64,000 nucleotides of DNA from DASXUG01 sp036504995 (GTDB taxonomy: Bacteria > Pseudomonadota > Gammaproteobacteria > Burkholderiales > Methylophilaceae): NCBI GenBank assembly GCA_036504995.1, contig DASXUG010000005.1:337564-401563 (forward strand), written 5' to 3'. A model generated the notes under the pieces. The model was not told where the DNA came from. It did no database searches and saw only the letters and a list, made by a program, of their open reading frames with translations. Position 1 is the first letter of the stretch. The number at the start of each line of letters is the position of its first letter. A program made the position numbers and the translations under genes. This document shows positions 1 to 9,169 of this stretch, piece by piece.

Positions 1-21
1 GCTTATACACTTAAAGGTTAG
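1..21 (+). CDS. atpH: ATP synthase F1 delta subunit, last six codons (partial)
   Basis: The window opens inside the gene that precedes atpA. Frame 1 reads AYTLKG and then TAG. This lines up with the ADVLQS end of the E. coli delta subunit (shared A and L), and delta is the gene expected before atpA. The next frame ends three codons in (LYT), so the frame choice is an inference from gene order and this short similarity. Confidence 0.5.
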   Translation, partial: AYTLKG

Positions 22-48
22 GCCTAAGAAGGTCAGGAGACAGACAAA

Positions 49-1590
49 ATGCAGTTATCAACATCAGAAATCAGTGAACTGATTAAAAGCAGACTGGAAA
101 ATTTTTCAACGACAGCTGAAGCACGTACACAAGGTACTGTGGTATCGGTAACGGACGGCATTGTTCGTATTCATGGGCTATCAAATGTGATGGCTGGTGA
201 GATGATCGAGTTTCCAGGCAATACCTTCGGCTTAGCACTAAACCTTGAGCGTGACTCTGTTGGTGCCGTTGTTCTGGGTGACTATGAGCACATTACAGAA
301 GGCGATACATGTAAATGTACAGGTCGTATTTTGGAAGTGCCTGTTGGTCCAGAGTTAATTGGTCGCGTTGTCGATGCGTTAGGACGCCCGATTGATGGTA
401 AAGGTCCAGTTAATACAAAATTAACAGACAAAATTGAAAAAGTAGCGCCTGGTGTTATTGCACGTCAATCCGTGTCTCAACCAGTACAAACAGGTATTAA
501 AGCGATTGACTCAATGGTGCCGGTAGGTCGTGGTCAACGTGAGTTGATTATTGGTGATCGCCAAACAGGTAAAACAGCGGTAGCTGTAGATGCGATCATC
601 AATCAAAAAGGTCAGAATATGACCTGTATCTACGTTGCTGTGGGTCAAAAAGCTTCTACAGTCGCTAACGTTGTACGTAAGCTTGAGCAATATGGTGCGA
701 TGGAATACACCATCATTGTTGCTGCAACTGCTTCAGATTCAGCTGCGTTACAATTTATTGCTCCATACGCTGGTTGTACCATGGGTGAATATTTCCGTGA
801 TCGTGGTCAAGATGCATTGATTGTTTATGATGACTTAACTAAACAAGCGATTGCATATCGTCAAATTTCATTGCTACTACGTCGTCCACCAGGCCGTGAA
901 GCTTACCCAGGTGACGTGTTCTACCTCCACTCACGTTTGCTAGAGCGTGCTGCACGTGTGAATGAAGATTACGTAGAAAAATTCACGAACGGTGAAGTTA
1001 AAGGTAAAACAGGTTCATTAACGGCATTGCCAATTATTGAAACGCAAGCTGGGGACGTATCTGCATTCGTTCCAACAAACGTAATTTCAATTACCGATGG
1101 TCAAATCTTCTTGGAATCGGACTTGTTTAATGCTGGTATTCGTCCTGCGATTAACGCTGGTATTTCAGTGTCACGTGTGGGTGGTGCGGCACAAACTAAA
1201 GTGGTTAAAAAGTTGGGTGGCGGTGTGCGTTTGGCATTGGCTCAATACCGTGAATTGGCTGCGTTTGCGCAATTTGCGTCAGATTTGGATGAAACTACAC
1301 GTAAGCAGTTGGAGCGCGGTCGTATGGTTACTGAGTTGATGAAACAACCTCAGTACTTACCACTTTCAGTCTCTGAAATGGCGATTACCTTACAAGCGGC
1401 TAACAAAGGTTATTTGGATGATGTGCCAGTCAATAAGGCGCTAGCATTTGAGTCAGCATTACATGCGTTCATCAAATCAAATTACAAAGATTTGGTAGAC
1501 AGAATCGAAACTACGCTAGATCTTTCTAAAGATGACGACAAGAAGTTGTCTGATGCTATTGAAGACTTTAAGAAAAATAGCGCTTACTAA
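49..1590 (+). CDS. atpA: ATP synthase F1 alpha subunit
   Basis: Non-catalytic nucleotide-binding subunit of the F1 head, cytoplasmic face of the inner membrane. At 513 residues it equals the E. coli length. The Walker A motif GDRQTGKT is at residues 169-176, followed by the IVYDDLTKQA Walker B strand and the ALPIIETQAGDVSAFVPTN signature block. The ATG at 49 has an AGGAG ribosome site at 35-39. The gene lies 27 bases after the presumed atpH stop and 15 bases before atpG, as in a standard atpBEFHAGDC operon. Nothing is unusual. The identification is certain. Confidence 0.98.
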   Translation: MQLSTSEISELIKSRLENFSTTAEARTQGTVVSVTDGIVRIHGLSNVMAGEMIEFPGNTFGLALNLERDSVGAVVLGDYEHITEGDTCKCTGRILEVPVGPELIGRVVDALGRPIDGKGPVNTKLTDKIEKVAPGVIARQSVSQPVQTGIKAIDSMVPVGRGQRELIIGDRQTGKTAVAVDAIINQKGQNMTCIYVAVGQKASTVANVVRKLEQYGAMEYTIIVAATASDSAALQFIAPYAGCTMGEYFRDRGQDALIVYDDLTKQAIAYRQISLLLRRPPGREAYPGDVFYLHSRLLERAARVNEDYVEKFTNGEVKGKTGSLTALPIIETQAGDVSAFVPTNVISITDGQIFLESDLFNAGIRPAINAGISVSRVGGAAQTKVVKKLGGGVRLALAQYRELAAFAQFASDLDETTRKQLERGRMVTELMKQPQYLPLSVSEMAITLQAANKGYLDDVPVNKALAFESALHAFIKSNYKDLVDRIETTLDLSKDDDKKLSDAIEDFKKNSAY

Positions 1591-1605
1591 GCTGGAGTTT
1601 AAATA

Positions 1606-2475
1606 ATGCCTAGTAGTAAGGAAATTCGTACCAAGATCAAAAGTGTTGAAAATACACGCAAGATCACCAAAGCGATGGAAATGGTCGCGGCTTCTAAAAT
1701 GCGCAAAGCGCAAGATAGAATGCGCGCGGCTAGACCATATGCTGAGAAGATTCGTGCTGTTGCTGCGCATATGTCACATGCTCAACCAGAATACAAACAC
1801 CCGTTTTTAATTAAGCGTGATGTGGTTAAAAATATCGGTGTAATTGTTGTTACCTCTGATAAAGGTTTGTGTGGCGGCTTAAATACCAACGTATTGCGTG
1901 TCACAGTGAATCAGATGCAAGCTTGGGAAGCAGAGAATAAATCTGTGAAAGTTTGCGCAATTGGTAATAAAGGTTTGGGCTTCATGACCCGTATCGGCGC
2001 AGAGGTTAAGTCTCAATTCATATCTGTTGGTGATAAGCCAAGTATGGAAAGCTTAATTGGCCCTGTTAAAGTCATGTTAGATGCTTATATGGCTGGTGAA
2101 ATTGATCAATTGTATATCTCATACAACCGATTTATTAACACCATGAAGCAAGAGTCTTTGGTTGAGCAATTGTTGCCACTTTCGGGCGAGAATATAGGTG
2201 CGCCAAAAGGTCAATGGGACTACATCTATGAGCCAGAAGCTAAGGTGGTCATTGATGACTTGATGGTTCGCTATATTGAATCATTGGTATATCAAGCCGT
2301 AGCCGAAAATATCGCGTCTGAACAAAGTGCGCGTATGGTAGCAATGAAGGCAGCTTCAGATAACGCCAAAACAGTGATTGGTGATTTGAAGTTGGTGTAT
2401 AACAAAGCACGACAAGCAGCGATTACCAAGGAAATTTCGGAAATCGTCGGCGGCGCTGCTGCAGTTTCAGGTTAG
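1606..2475 (+). CDS. atpG: ATP synthase F1 gamma subunit
   Basis: Central rotor stalk that turns inside the alpha3beta3 ring. It has 289 residues, normal for the family. The N-terminal helix reads KEIRTKIKSVENTRKITKAM, and the conserved C-terminal helix contains SARMVAMKAASDNA, the end that sits in the bearing of the hexamer. The Rossmann-like middle holds SDKGLCGGLN. A GGAG site 10 bases upstream supports the ATG. Third gene of the visible operon, between atpA and atpD. Confidence 0.97.
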   Translation: MPSSKEIRTKIKSVENTRKITKAMEMVAASKMRKAQDRMRAARPYAEKIRAVAAHMSHAQPEYKHPFLIKRDVVKNIGVIVVTSDKGLCGGLNTNVLRVTVNQMQAWEAENKSVKVCAIGNKGLGFMTRIGAEVKSQFISVGDKPSMESLIGPVKVMLDAYMAGEIDQLYISYNRFINTMKQESLVEQLLPLSGENIGAPKGQWDYIYEPEAKVVIDDLMVRYIESLVYQAVAENIASEQSARMVAMKAASDNAKTVIGDLKLVYNKARQAAITKEISEIVGGAAAVSG

Positions 2476-2501
2476 TTTAGACGCTTAGCATCTATTAAAT
2501 G

Positions 2502-2531
2502 AATGCTTAACGAATTAATGCTTAACGAATT
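2502..2531 (+). repeat. 15-bp perfect tandem repeat in the atpG-atpD gap
   Basis: The unit AATGCTTAACGAATT occurs twice head to tail at 2502-2516 and 2517-2531, in the 80-base gap before atpD. It ends about 10 bases ahead of the atpD ribosome site. It contains no start context of its own and may be a recent slippage duplication; any effect on atpD leader folding is untested. Confidence 0.8.
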
Positions 2532-2555
2532 TAAGTATAGATGGGGAATCTCAAA

Positions 2556-3971
2556 ATGAGTCAAGGTAAAGTAGTGCAATGTATTGGTGCAGTGGTTGAC
2601 GTTGAATTTCCAAGAGATCAAATGCCTAAAGTATTTGAGGCCTTGGTTTTGGATGAAGCAAACTCAACTGCAGAAGCAGGTTTGACTTTTGAAGTGCAAC
2701 AACAATTAGGTGACGGCATTGTACGTACGATTGCGATGGGTTCAAGCGATGGTTTACGTCGCGGCATGTCAGTAAAAGCGACAGGCGCAGGTATTTCAGT
2801 GCCTGTAGGTACCGCTACACTAGGCCGTATTATGGATGTATTGGGTCGCCCAATTGATGAAGCTGGTCCAATTGCAACTGATGAACGCCGTGAAATCCAC
2901 CAAAAAGCACCTACTTTTGAACAACTATCACCTTCTGTTGATTTGCTAGAAACAGGGATTAAGGTGATTGACTTGGTCTGCCCGTTTGCTAAGGGTGGTA
3001 AAGTCGGTCTGTTCGGTGGTGCTGGTGTAGGTAAAACAGTGAACATGTTGGAATTAATTAACAACATCGCTAAAGAGCACTCAGGTTTATCAGTATTTGC
3101 CGGTGTAGGTGAGCGTACTCGTGAGGGTAATGACTTCTACCACGAAATGGCAGAAGCAGGCGTTATTAAACTAGACAACATGGCAGAATCAAAAGTTGCG
3201 ATGGTGTTTGGTCAAATGAACGAACCACCAGGCAACCGTTTACGTGTAGCGTTGTCAGGTTTGACAATGGCTGAAAAATTCCGTGATGAAGGCCGTGACA
3301 TCTTATTCTTCGTTGATAACATCTATCGCTACACATTGGCTGGTACAGAAGTTTCTGCGTTGTTGGGCCGTATGCCTTCAGCGGTAGGTTACCAACCAAC
3401 ACTTGCTGATGAAATGGGCCGTTTACAAGAGCGTATTACTTCAACTAAAGTGGGTTCTATTACTTCAATCCAAGCGGTATACGTACCTGCGGATGACTTG
3501 ACTGACCCGTCACCAGCGACAACATTCCAACATTTGGACTCAACAGTTGTGTTGTCTCGTGATATTGCTTCTCTTGGTATCTACCCAGCGGTTGATCCAT
3601 TAGATTCAACTTCACGTCAGTTAGATCCATTAGTGGTAGGTGAAGAGCACTATTCAGTGGCACGTTCAGTACAATCAACTTTGCAACGTTATAAAGAGTT
3701 ACGTGACATTATTGCGATTTTGGGTATGGACGAATTAGCACCTGAAGATAAGTTAGCGGTTGCACGTGCACGTAAAATCCAACGTTTCTTGTCACAACCA
3801 TTCCACGTTGCTGAAGTATTTACTGGCGCGCCAGGTAAATATGTACCATTGAAAGACACGATTAAAGGTTTTAAAGGTATTGTGAATGGTGACTATGACC
3901 ACTTGCCAGAGCAAGCATTTTACATGGTAGGTGCTATTGAAGAAGCTGTTGAAAAGGCTAAAACACTGTAA
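2556..3971 (+). CDS. atpD: ATP synthase F1 beta subunit (catalytic)
   Basis: Catalytic subunit of F1. The P-loop GGAGVGKT lies at residues 154-161 (numbered from 2556). It is followed by the GERTREGNDFYHEM block with the catalytic Glu, and by the ILFFVDNIYRYT Walker B strand. An upstream in-frame ATG at 2541 would add MGNLK. I chose 2556 because GGGGA at 2542-2546 is a well-placed ribosome site for it, and because family members begin MSxGKVVQ. The product is 471 residues. It follows the tandem repeat in the atpG-atpD spacer and precedes atpC by 46 bases. Confidence 0.97.
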   Translation: MSQGKVVQCIGAVVDVEFPRDQMPKVFEALVLDEANSTAEAGLTFEVQQQLGDGIVRTIAMGSSDGLRRGMSVKATGAGISVPVGTATLGRIMDVLGRPIDEAGPIATDERREIHQKAPTFEQLSPSVDLLETGIKVIDLVCPFAKGGKVGLFGGAGVGKTVNMLELINNIAKEHSGLSVFAGVGERTREGNDFYHEMAEAGVIKLDNMAESKVAMVFGQMNEPPGNRLRVALSGLTMAEKFRDEGRDILFFVDNIYRYTLAGTEVSALLGRMPSAVGYQPTLADEMGRLQERITSTKVGSITSIQAVYVPADDLTDPSPATTFQHLDSTVVLSRDIASLGIYPAVDPLDSTSRQLDPLVVGEEHYSVARSVQSTLQRYKELRDIIAILGMDELAPEDKLAVARARKIQRFLSQPFHVAEVFTGAPGKYVPLKDTIKGFKGIVNGDYDHLPEQAFYMVGAIEEAVEKAKTL

Positions 3972-4017
3972 TTAGTTATTTTCGACTAACTCAGATAGAA
4001 AGCAAACAGGTATATAA

Positions 4018-4443
4018 ATGGCATCAACGATTAAAATTGAAGTAGTGAGTGCTGAAGCATCTATCTTTTCAGGTGAAGCTGAGTTTGTTGTTGCGCCAGC
4101 AGTGATGGGTGAAGTGGGTATCTATCCACGTCATACCCCTATGTTGACCACAATTAAACCAGGTGCTCTACGCATACAAGTTGCAGGCCAAGAAGAGCAA
4201 CTGATATTTGTATCAGGTGGGATTCTAGAAGTGCAGCCTGGCATTGTTACTGTGTTGGCTGATACTGCAATTCGTGGACATGATTTAGATGAGGCAAAAG
4301 CCCTAGAAACTAAACGTCTTGCAGAAGAAACCTTGAAGAGCAATGCAAGTGAGGTTAATTACGCATTGGCACAAGCAGAGTTGGCTGAATCCATTGCGCA
4401 ATTGCAAGCAATTAGCAAATTGCGTAAAACTACAACACACTAG
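4018..4443 (+). CDS. atpC: ATP synthase F1 epsilon subunit
   Basis: Regulatory subunit at the foot of the rotor that can inhibit ATP hydrolysis. It has 141 residues, normal length. The N-terminal beta sandwich holds GEVGIYPRHTPMLTTIKPG, and the C-terminal helical hairpin runs from about residue 90 to 135 and is rich in Ala, Glu and Leu. It is the last gene of the operon and is followed directly by a strong intrinsic terminator. Confidence 0.97.
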   Translation: MASTIKIEVVSAEASIFSGEAEFVVAPAVMGEVGIYPRHTPMLTTIKPGALRIQVAGQEEQLIFVSGGILEVQPGIVTVLADTAIRGHDLDEAKALETKRLAEETLKSNASEVNYALAQAELAESIAQLQAISKLRKTTTH

Positions 4444-4460
4444 TGATAAATTTTTAGCAA

Positions 4461-4487
4461 AAAGGCAGCTTAGGCTGCCTTTTTTGT
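4461..4487 (+). terminator. Rho-independent terminator of the atp operon
   Basis: Perfect 8-bp stem AAGGCAGC/GCTGCCTT (4462-4469 with 4474-4481), a TTAG loop and a T-rich tail. It sits 18 bases after the atpC stop. Confidence 0.9.
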
Positions 4488-4555
4488 TTGTTGGTTAGTT
4501 TGTATATACAAGTTTTCACATACAATGTGATAAGCAAAGAGTTTAACCATTACAC

Positions 4556-5923
4556 ATGATAAATAATCTCAATATAGTCATTCTAGCGGCAGGTAAGGGT
4601 ACAAGAATGTACTCTACAAAACCGAAGGTTTTGCATGAGCTAGCTGGCAAGCCGCTGCTTCAACATGTCATCGACTGCGCAAAGCAGCTTAATCCAGTAA
4701 AAATTATTGTGGTCTATGGTTATGGTGGTGATGCGGTAAAGTCATCGTTTACACATGAGTCTGTAGTTTGGGTTGAGCAAAAAGAACAGCTTGGAACAGG
4801 CCACGCAGTTGCGCAAGCTATTCCAGAGTTAACCGTAGGTGGTACAACGTTAATACTGCTTGGAGACGTGCCGCTGGTCAGTGCGCAAGCCTGTAAAACG
4901 CTAGCACTGGCTGATATGGAGTTAGCGCTTTTAAGCGTGGTTAAACAAGACCCAACGGGTTATGGTCGCATTGCTCGCGACTTAAGTAACAATGTTCAAT
5001 CAATTATTGAACATAAAGATGCCAGTGATGCCCAAAGGGCGATACAAGAAGTGAATACCGGTATTATCAAAGCTGATAACGCCAAGTTAATTAATTGGCT
5101 AAGTCGACTCACCGACCATAATGCACAAAAAGAATACTACCTAACAGATATCGTGGCTATGGCAGTGGCTGATGGTGTCTCTGTGGGTGCAACAATCGTT
5201 AAGGATGAAGCATCTGTTGAAGGTGTAAATTCTAAATCAGACCTAGCCAAGTTAGAGCGTGTATACCAATCGAGATACGCTAATCAGCTTTTAAATCAGG
5301 GTGTCACTTTAGCCGACCCATTACGTATTGATGTACGCGGTGAGTTATTAGTGGGCAAAGATGTCAATATTGATGTGGGTTGTATATTCGAAGGCAAAGT
5401 GGTCGTTGAAGACGGTGTGAGCATTGGCGCGTACTGTGTAATTAAAAATGCACGTATTGGCGCAGGAGCGTATATCGCGCCATTTACCCATATAGACGAT
5501 GCCGAAATAGGCAAAGATAACCGTATAGGCCCGTATGCAAGATTGCGACCAGGTACCAAGCTAGCGAGTGATGCGCATATCGGTAATTTTGTTGAGTTAA
5601 AAAATACTCAAGTGGCGCAAGGCAGCAAAATTAACCATTTAAGCTATGTTGGCGATACGACCGTAGGGAAAAATGTCAACATTGGGGCTGGAACAATTAC
5701 CTGCAACTACGATGGCGTGAATAAATTTAGAACGACCATAGAAGATAATGTGTTTATCGGCTCAGATACTAAGTTAGTAGCACCTGTTACCGTGGGTGAG
5801 GGTGCAACCATTGGTGCTGGCTCAGTAATCACCAAAAACGCGCCTGCAGGCGAGCTTACCATCGCAAGGATAAAGCAAATTACCCTAGTCGGCTGGAAGC
5901 GCCCAGTAAAACTTAAATCTTAA
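4556..5923 (+). CDS. glmU: Bifunctional N-acetylglucosamine-1-phosphate uridyltransferase / glucosamine-1-phosphate acetyltransferase
   Basis: Makes UDP-GlcNAc for peptidoglycan and LPS: it acetylates glucosamine-1-P and then adds UMP. It has 455 residues. The N-terminal pyrophosphorylase domain carries LAAGKGTRM (about 11-19) and a Lys at KPKVLHELAGKPL, and EQLGTGHA forms the uridine pocket. From about residue 250 a left-handed beta helix of hexapeptide repeats forms the acetyltransferase, including GNFVELKN and the GAGTITCNYDG loop. Located 61 bases before glmS, the preceding enzyme of the same pathway. Confidence 0.97.
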   Translation: MINNLNIVILAAGKGTRMYSTKPKVLHELAGKPLLQHVIDCAKQLNPVKIIVVYGYGGDAVKSSFTHESVVWVEQKEQLGTGHAVAQAIPELTVGGTTLILLGDVPLVSAQACKTLALADMELALLSVVKQDPTGYGRIARDLSNNVQSIIEHKDASDAQRAIQEVNTGIIKADNAKLINWLSRLTDHNAQKEYYLTDIVAMAVADGVSVGATIVKDEASVEGVNSKSDLAKLERVYQSRYANQLLNQGVTLADPLRIDVRGELLVGKDVNIDVGCIFEGKVVVEDGVSIGAYCVIKNARIGAGAYIAPFTHIDDAEIGKDNRIGPYARLRPGTKLASDAHIGNFVELKNTQVAQGSKINHLSYVGDTTVGKNVNIGAGTITCNYDGVNKFRTTIEDNVFIGSDTKLVAPVTVGEGATIGAGSVITKNAPAGELTIARIKQITLVGWKRPVKLKS

Positions 5924-5984
5924 ACCTCGTGTCAAAATCATAGTCTGACACAAATTAAAGTAATGAAAAAATGAAGGAAATAGT

Positions 5985-7814
5985 ATGTGTGGAATTGTAG
6001 GAGCCATTGCCTCTCGAGATGTCGTTCCCTTGTTAATTGAGGGATTGAGTCGGTTAGAGTATCGCGGCTATGACTCTGCAGGTATCGCAGTTTTAAATAA
6101 CGGCATCGAACGCGTTAGAGCAGTCGGTCGGGTTGCCGAAATGCAAAACAAAGCTAATGAACAAAATCTTGTAGGACAGCTAGGGATTGGTCATACGCGT
6201 TGGGCAACCCATGGTGGCGTGACGGAGTCAAACGCGCATCCACATGTATCGTGTGAAGAAGTGGCAGTAGTACACAATGGAATCATTGAGAATCATGATG
6301 ATCAGCGCAGTAAATTAACTGCGCTGGGTTATAAATTTGAATCTCAGACAGATACAGAAGTTATCGCACATTTGATTCATTACTATTACAAGCAAGGCGC
6401 GTCGCTACTCTCCGCTACACAAAGCGCAGTTGCCGAACTGACAGGGGCATTTGCAATTAGTGTAATAGCGCTTAACGCCCCCGATGAAATGATTTGCGCT
6501 CGCTTAGGTTGCCCACTACTCATTGGCTTGGGTGAAGGTGAAAACTTTATTGCCTCAGATGTTTCAGCCGTGTTATCAGCCACAAGAAAAGTGATTTATC
6601 TAGAGGATGGTGACACCGTAAAAATCACACGCGAAAGTGTAGAGATTTATGGGCGCAATCATGAAAAAGTTGAACGTAAAGTTCATTTGAGTGATGTTTC
6701 GTTATCAAGTATGGAGTTAGGTCCATATGATCATTTCATGCAGAAAGAGATACACGAACAGCCACGCGCCATTAGCGATACGATAGAAGCGGCGATTGAT
6801 GATGGTAAATTTTCACCTGAGCTATTCGGTGCTGATGCAGCGGATGTATTGAGTACGGTTGATAGCATCTTAATATTGGCGGCAGGTACTAGCTATTATG
6901 CTGGGTTAACTGCTAAATATTGGTTAGAGCGAATTGCAAAGATACCAACCTCGGTGGAAATCGCCAGTGAATATCGCTACCGTTACTCTGTACCAAACCC
7001 TAAGCAGCTGATTGTGACGATTTCACAGTCAGGTGAAACCTTAGATACGATGGAAGCGTTAAAACACGCGCAATCACTTGGACAAAATCTATCATTAGCC
7101 ATCTGTAATGTGCAAGAAAGCGCCATCCCGCGCGCATCAAAGCTTATATTTTATACGCGTGCAGGGGCGGAAATTGGCGTGGCATCTACTAAAGCATTTA
7201 CCACGCAATTAGTTGGATTATTTACCCTTGCCGCTACATTAGCGAAAATGCGAGGTTATTTAACTGCAGAGACGGAAACTAAATATCTGGGCGAGCTAAG
7301 AAGTTTGGCGGGTAGTGTTCAGCATGCACTTAATCTTGAGCCACAAATTAGAGAGTGGGCAAAAGCTTTTGCAAATAAACATCATGCCTTGTTTTTGGGT
7401 CGAGGCATTCATTACCCGATTGCATTAGAAGGTGCGTTAAAGCTGAAAGAAATATCCTATATACATGCTGAAGCCTATCCAGCAGGTGAGTTAAAACATG
7501 GTCCATTGGCATTGGTCGATGAGGAAATGCCTGTGGTGGTGATTGCACCAAATAATTCTTTGTTGGAAAAAGTTAAATCCAATATGCAGGAAGTCCGTGC
7601 GCGCGGCGGTGAGTTATTTGTATTTGCAGATGCGGACAGTCAGTTTGTAGAGTCTGAAGGCGTACATGTCATCAGAACGCCGCGTCATGTGGGTATGTTG
7701 TCGCCTATACTGCATACGATACCCGTGCAGCTACTAGCCTATCATGTAGCATTGTTGAAAGGTACGGATGTAGATAAGCCTAGAAACTTGGCTAAAAGCG
7801 TTACTGTAGAGTAG
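5985..7814 (+). CDS. glmS: Glutamine--fructose-6-phosphate aminotransferase (isomerizing)
   Basis: First committed step of amino-sugar synthesis: it transfers the glutamine amide to fructose-6-P. It has 609 residues. The start MCGIVGA places the N-terminal nucleophile Cys at position 2 after Met removal. The glutaminase block GHTRWATHGGVTE is followed by HNGIIEN. Two SIS sugar-isomerase domains follow (about 285-430 and 455-600), and the protein ends DKPRNLAKSVTVE, the canonical active-site tail. AAGGAA precedes the ATG. No glmS ribozyme or other leader element is recognisable in the short gap to glmU. Confidence 0.97.
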   Translation: MCGIVGAIASRDVVPLLIEGLSRLEYRGYDSAGIAVLNNGIERVRAVGRVAEMQNKANEQNLVGQLGIGHTRWATHGGVTESNAHPHVSCEEVAVVHNGIIENHDDQRSKLTALGYKFESQTDTEVIAHLIHYYYKQGASLLSATQSAVAELTGAFAISVIALNAPDEMICARLGCPLLIGLGEGENFIASDVSAVLSATRKVIYLEDGDTVKITRESVEIYGRNHEKVERKVHLSDVSLSSMELGPYDHFMQKEIHEQPRAISDTIEAAIDDGKFSPELFGADAADVLSTVDSILILAAGTSYYAGLTAKYWLERIAKIPTSVEIASEYRYRYSVPNPKQLIVTISQSGETLDTMEALKHAQSLGQNLSLAICNVQESAIPRASKLIFYTRAGAEIGVASTKAFTTQLVGLFTLAATLAKMRGYLTAETETKYLGELRSLAGSVQHALNLEPQIREWAKAFANKHHALFLGRGIHYPIALEGALKLKEISYIHAEAYPAGELKHGPLALVDEEMPVVVIAPNNSLLEKVKSNMQEVRARGGELFVFADADSQFVESEGVHVIRTPRHVGMLSPILHTIPVQLLAYHVALLKGTDVDKPRNLAKSVTVE

Positions 7815-7884
7815 CTGTTATAAATGTTAAATTGTATGAAATTATAAATTTTATCAATAGGGGCATAGGCAATAGTTTGTTAAA

Positions 7885-7920
7885 ATGAGTTTATTCTCAA
7901 GAGGCTACGACGTATTTTGA
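7885..7920 (+). promoter_or_regulatory. Possible 11-codon upstream ORF overlapping the TTG start of the pseudouridine synthase
   Basis: An ATG at 7885 opens MSLFSRGYDVF and stops at TGA 7918-7920. That stop overlaps the TTG start codon at 7917-7919. The AAGAGG ribosome-like site for the TTG lies inside this mini-ORF. The arrangement resembles translational coupling, but an ORF this short can easily arise by chance. Confidence 0.2.
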
Positions 7921-9134
7921 CCACTATTAAAATCACCAAAAAACCTAGCGATGTTGCAGCTGAAGGCAAAAAACCAGTGCGTCGGGTTGACTCTGCTTTG
8001 CGCGATAGAACCAAAGCGCCACCTAAGCCTGCAATTAAGGCTAAAGAGCCGCAATCGGAAACTCAGGCGAGAGGGAAGGATACGCGTAACAGTGGTGCTC
8101 CCATAGCGCGCGAGCAAGCTGCGGGCGGCGTGTCTAAAACAAATACGAATCGCCAGCGTAATCATCGCTGGGATGGAACACCTAGAGAGAACGACAGTCG
8201 CTCAGTACAGACTAAAATTGAAAATCTCAATGACTCGGCTACAAACCTAACGATCGAGCCTAAACAAGACACACGCGTGTCACCTAAGTTTAATAAAGAA
8301 GAACCACATTACCGCCAAGCTCCCCGTCGTGGTGGTAAGGTGCGTGATGGTTTTGATGCAAACGCACCTGCACCTAAACCAGCGAACAAGATTCCATCCA
8401 ATACCGATCTACCGCGTCTATCTAAAGTAATGGCAGAGCGCGGCTTGTGTTCGCGTCGTGAGGCGGATGATTGGATTGAGCAGGGTTGGGTGATGGTGGA
8501 TGGCGAGATTGTGGATACACTCGGAACACGTGTTTCCCCTGATGCCGAAATTATCATCAGCGATTATGCGCGTGAAGAGCAGGCAGAAAATGTCACGATT
8601 ATTCTCAATAAACCGATTGGCTATGTAAGCGGACAAGCAGAGGATGATTATGAGCCTGCAGTAGTGCTGATTCAGCCTGAAAATCAATGGAGCGAAGATA
8701 AATCGGGCATCCATTTTTCACGCAAACACCTGAAAAATATAGCCCCTTCTGGACGCTTGGATATTGACTCCACTGGAATGTTAGTGCTTACTCAGGATGG
8801 GCGCATAGCACGCCATTTAATTGGTGAAGATTCTAGTGTAGAAAAAGAATATTTAGTGCGCGTAGAAGGCGAACTGAGCGAGTCTGGTTTAAAAAAATTA
8901 AATCATGGATTATCGCTTGACGGTGTCTTACTCAAGCCTGCAAAGGTATCGTGGCAAAATGAGGATCAATTGCGCTTTGTATTGCGCGAAGGTCGCAAAC
9001 GCCAAATTCGACGTATGTGTGAATTAGTTGGTTTGCATGTGGTTGGTTTAAAAAGAATTAGAATCGGCAGTGTGACATTAGGTCAACTGCCTATGGGGCA
9101 ATGGCGTTACTTACGGGCAAATGAGCGATTTTAA
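7917..9134 (+). CDS. 23S rRNA pseudouridine synthase, RluF/RluB type, with long basic N-terminal extension
   Basis: Converts a uridine in 23S rRNA to pseudouridine. Residues about 160-210 form an S4 RNA-binding domain (PRLSKVMAERGLCSRREAD). The catalytic block GRLDIDSTGMLVLTQDG holds the Asp nucleophile, and RKRQIRRMCELVGLHV is the C-terminal family signature. The closing LKRIRIGSVTLGQLPMGQWR fits RluF slightly better than RluB, so no gene symbol is fixed. The first 160 residues are low-complexity, rich in Lys, Arg, Pro and Asn, and probably disordered; such tails are common in proteobacterial members. Translation appears to start at TTG 7917, because no ATG precedes the conserved part without losing the basic tail. 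Confidence 0.85.
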   Translation: MTTIKITKKPSDVAAEGKKPVRRVDSALRDRTKAPPKPAIKAKEPQSETQARGKDTRNSGAPIAREQAAGGVSKTNTNRQRNHRWDGTPRENDSRSVQTKIENLNDSATNLTIEPKQDTRVSPKFNKEEPHYRQAPRRGGKVRDGFDANAPAPKPANKIPSNTDLPRLSKVMAERGLCSRREADDWIEQGWVMVDGEIVDTLGTRVSPDAEIIISDYAREEQAENVTIILNKPIGYVSGQAEDDYEPAVVLIQPENQWSEDKSGIHFSRKHLKNIAPSGRLDIDSTGMLVLTQDGRIARHLIGEDSSVEKEYLVRVEGELSESGLKKLNHGLSLDGVLLKPAKVSWQNEDQLRFVLREGRKRQIRRMCELVGLHVVGLKRIRIGSVTLGQLPMGQWRYLRANERF

Positions 9135-9169
9135 ATTTTAAAATTCTTTAATGTTAAAGGGAGATTCAA

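Noticed and set aside
2618..3067. 149-codon minus-strand ORF inside atpD
   Set aside because: Opposite to a highly conserved essential gene; it has no ribosome site and its composition follows from the coding strand.
5929..5951. GTGTCA/TGACAC hairpin between glmU and glmS
   Set aside because: Only six pairs with an 11-base loop and no T-run. Not called as a terminator, because it lies between two genes that are likely cotranscribed.
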